NCBI RefSeq assembly: GCF_000760595.1
Contig: NZ_BBNM01000011.1
Coordinates: forward strand, 1 to 64,000
Direction: 5' to 3'
Source: Acinetobacter soli
Lineage (GTDB): Bacteria > Pseudomonadota > Gammaproteobacteria > Pseudomonadales > Moraxellaceae
DNA length: 64,000 bases
The position numbers and the translations under genes are program-made. Within the stretch, counting starts at the first letter, position 1. The number at the start of each line of letters is the position of its first letter. Shown one piece after another: positions 62,037-64,000 of this stretch. Below the pieces are notes generated by a model. The model saw only the letters and a list, made by a program, of their open reading frames with translations. It was not told where the DNA came from and did not search any database.

Positions 62037-64000
62037 TCAGTTTCCCTTACGAACACAAGCTTTTTCTAACGACTTTAATTCAGATGCACACAGTTTAAGC
62101 AATTCTTTGAATTTTATATAATCTTTGTCTGAAAATTCACCCGAAAACTGAATTTTTTCATGTACAGCAATCGCATCATCAAAAGGTTTTGTATATTTTA
62201 CATGCATAGAGAGTCGCTGAAACCATGATTTGAAGGTTTCACTTTTATTTTTTTGCAGTGATTTATGAATCTTATGGCTAAAGCCATTAATCAAGCGCTC
62301 AAGTCTTGAGGGTTTAGGTCGATAAAAATAACCATGGCCCCACACAAAAATGATGACAACCACAGCAATCAAACTCAACATCATCAACATAGCTTTGGTA
62401 CTGGAAAAAATCCCCAAACCTGCCAAAAAATTCTGCTGACGATTTACATCATAGCCCACTACTTTACTTTGCCATTGATAGTGAAAATAATCGCGCCAGA
62501 TGATGAGTGTTTTTAAAAAATTAAAATTGTGTCTTGCCCATCCACTTTGCGCCTGATTACCCCAGACATTTTGGTTGCCCTCAAGATAGCGTTGCATACC
62601 TTCATCGATTCGAGCTGGTGCAATCACGGCAGTCGGGTCGATGCGTTGCCATGTATCATTTAAATAAACTTCGGTCCATGCATGAGCGTCAAGCTGGCGA
62701 ACTTCCCAACTTTTTGCATCGGGTGCGAGCTGTCCGCCTTGATACCCCACCACTATTCTTGCCGGAATACCTGCATAGCGCATCAACAGTACAAAACTCG
62801 ATGCATAATGCTCACAAAATCCTTCTTTGCGCTCAAAAAGAAACTGATCCATTCGATTACCGCTCAGTACGCCAGGCGATAAGGTGTAAACAAAACCTTG
62901 TGTTTGATACCAGTGTAGTACGCGCTCAATATAAAGAATTGGGCTCGAATTACTTTGCTGCCAGAGCTGTTGTGCAAGTGCAAAAGTCTGCGGTGCAAGC
63001 TGTTGGGGTGCATCTAGTGCTTGTCTTAATTGTATCGCTCGTGCAGTAGTATTGATCTGTGTTTGCATCCAATACAATTCGATAGGTACAGTGCCTGATG
63101 GTCTTCGAATTTGTTTAATACTGCCATCAGCATACTGCTGATAATTTGGATCGCGCACGCCTGATTGATCTAATCCCATGATCCATGACTGATTCGGCAA
63201 GGCCGATAAATATTGATAGCGAACTACCTGATGAGGGGATATTTCGTTACGTATTGGAAGCTGATTAACCGTATGGCTCGTCCAGACAGTACCATCATAC
63301 TGATCTAGCACCATCGCACGCCAATAACGCTGTTGCTGTGGGGGCAATTGCGTAAGATCACCCATAATACGAAAAGCCAAGGCGGTCGATTGAGACAATT
63401 CTGCAATGTCACCCGGCGACATCTGGTCACTCATTCCAGTCATGCCTTGGTGAGAGGTAAGCGGAACATGCCAAAGTGGTGGAAAGCGGGGAAAAAATAT
63501 AAATAAAATCAGGAAAAACGGAGTTGCAATCAAAATGGTTCGTATTGTTAAAATCACATCATGCTTGATAGATGATCGCGTAGAGTTTGTCTCTACAAAA
63601 CCATGAATTTGAATGCGATATAATCCAATTAAACAAAATATCAGCCCAACCAAAACGCCAATGAGCATCAAGGCTGACTGACTATGTAGAAATAAACTGG
63701 CACAGACAAAGAGACCAAAATTAAATACAACCAATAAGTCTCGGGTACTTTTGCTTTCGATACATTTGGCATATAAGCAAGTCGTGAGTAATGCTACGCC
63801 CGCCTCGACACCCAAAAAGGTTTTAAAAGATAAATAAATCAGACCAAGGGCCGTACACACCAGTGCAACCAAAAATAATTTAGAAATAGGCTTTAGCGCA
63901 GCATAAAAATATCGCCATACGATTACCAGCAACATAATGAGCCAAATCAAAGACACCGACGCCGGCATATAAGCAAATTGAGCCACAAGCACCATGATCG
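62037..64000 (-). CDS. TgpA-like transglutaminase membrane protein (N-terminus cut by window edge)
   Basis: 652 residues are visible from an ATG at 63995, but the frame stays open to the edge and the true start is probably outside. About five membrane helices (DUF3488, residues 1-165) precede a periplasmic transglutaminase core. The core has Cys in GFCEHYASSFVLLMRYAGIP, His in DAHAWTEVYL and Asp in RIDPTAVI. A further membrane helix near 530 and a cytosolic DUF4129-like tail follow. TgpA of Pseudomonas is essential; substrate unknown. Confidence 0.88.
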   Translation of the reverse strand, partial: IMVLVAQFAYMPASVSLIWLIMLLVIVWRYFYAALKPISKLFLVALVCTALGLIYLSFKTFLGVEAGVALLTTCLYAKCIESKSTRDLLVVFNFGLFVCASLFLHSQSALMLIGVLVGLIFCLIGLYRIQIHGFVETNSTRSSIKHDVILTIRTILIATPFFLILFIFFPRFPPLWHVPLTSHQGMTGMSDQMSPGDIAELSQSTALAFRIMGDLTQLPPQQQRYWRAMVLDQYDGTVWTSHTVNQLPIRNEISPHQVVRYQYLSALPNQSWIMGLDQSGVRDPNYQQYADGSIKQIRRPSGTVPIELYWMQTQINTTARAIQLRQALDAPQQLAPQTFALAQQLWQQSNSSPILYIERVLHWYQTQGFVYTLSPGVLSGNRMDQFLFERKEGFCEHYASSFVLLMRYAGIPARIVVGYQGGQLAPDAKSWEVRQLDAHAWTEVYLNDTWQRIDPTAVIAPARIDEGMQRYLEGNQNVWGNQAQSGWARHNFNFLKTLIIWRDYFHYQWQSKVVGYDVNRQQNFLAGLGIFSSTKAMLMMLSLIAVVVIIFVWGHGYFYRPKPSRLERLINGFSHKIHKSLQKNKSETFKSWFQRLSMHVKYTKPFDDAIAVHEKIQFSGEFSDKDYIKFKELLKLCASELKSLEKACVRKGN

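Overview
The window looks like Acinetobacter or a close relative (an AT-rich gammaproteobacterium). This rests on gene content only: an AhpC, HrpA and OFA-type transporter neighbourhood, a solo cold-shock gene, a chaperone-usher pilus locus, and many Acinetobacter-type prophage orphans. No species call is attempted.

Positions 1-34195 are the larger part of a siphovirus-type prophage. Its left end lies outside the window. Its right end is a 3' piece of tRNA-Gly(GCC), read as attR. From about 19.5 kb down to 1 the late genes run on the minus strand: accessory genes, small and large terminase, portal, head morphogenesis protein, DUF2213 protease/scaffold, cement protein, DUF2184 capsid, connectors, tail tube, a tail chaperone pair with a likely -1 frameshift, tape measure, and DUF2460 and DUF2163 tail-tip proteins as in gene transfer agents. 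Small 'moron' genes with their own terminators interrupt this operon. The early module (22.3-24.8 kb, minus) holds Cro, CII, an O-like initiator with internal iterons, a nuclease and a probable Q-type antiterminator. Between early and late modules sits an opposed, plus-strand cassette of exonuclease VII large and small subunits plus a membrane protein.

The cI repressor (plus, 24946) is followed by a three-gene ABC-three-component (ABC-3C) conflict system, so a lysogen would probably express it with cI. A further plus-strand operon (29.3-31.6 kb, with an ERF annealing protein) is preceded by the same 14-bp palindromes found at the cI/cro control region. Next to attR is an independent two-gene cassette of a superfamily 2 helicase and a small partner. 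No integrase is visible in the window.

From 34.2 to 64 kb the DNA is chromosomal. It includes a cold-shock gene, AT-rich orphan genes (35-37 kb), a deletion scar that truncated a divergent transporter/LysR pair (37.7-38.5 kb), lipoproteins, an OFA-type transporter, a KAS III, HrpA and AhpC. A four-gene minus operon (48.2-51.8 kb) encodes a thermostable-hemolysin/acyltransferase-like protein, an acyl-activating ligase, a heme-oxygenase-fold diiron oxidase and a short-chain dehydrogenase; it reads like an uncharacterised lipid-derived metabolite pathway. Then come a cupin, a stray tRNA-Val fragment, a broken type VI effector-like locus with a possible immunity gene, a complete chaperone-usher fimbrial operon (56.5-61.5 kb), tRNA-Val(GAC) and a TgpA-like transglutaminase cut by the window edge.
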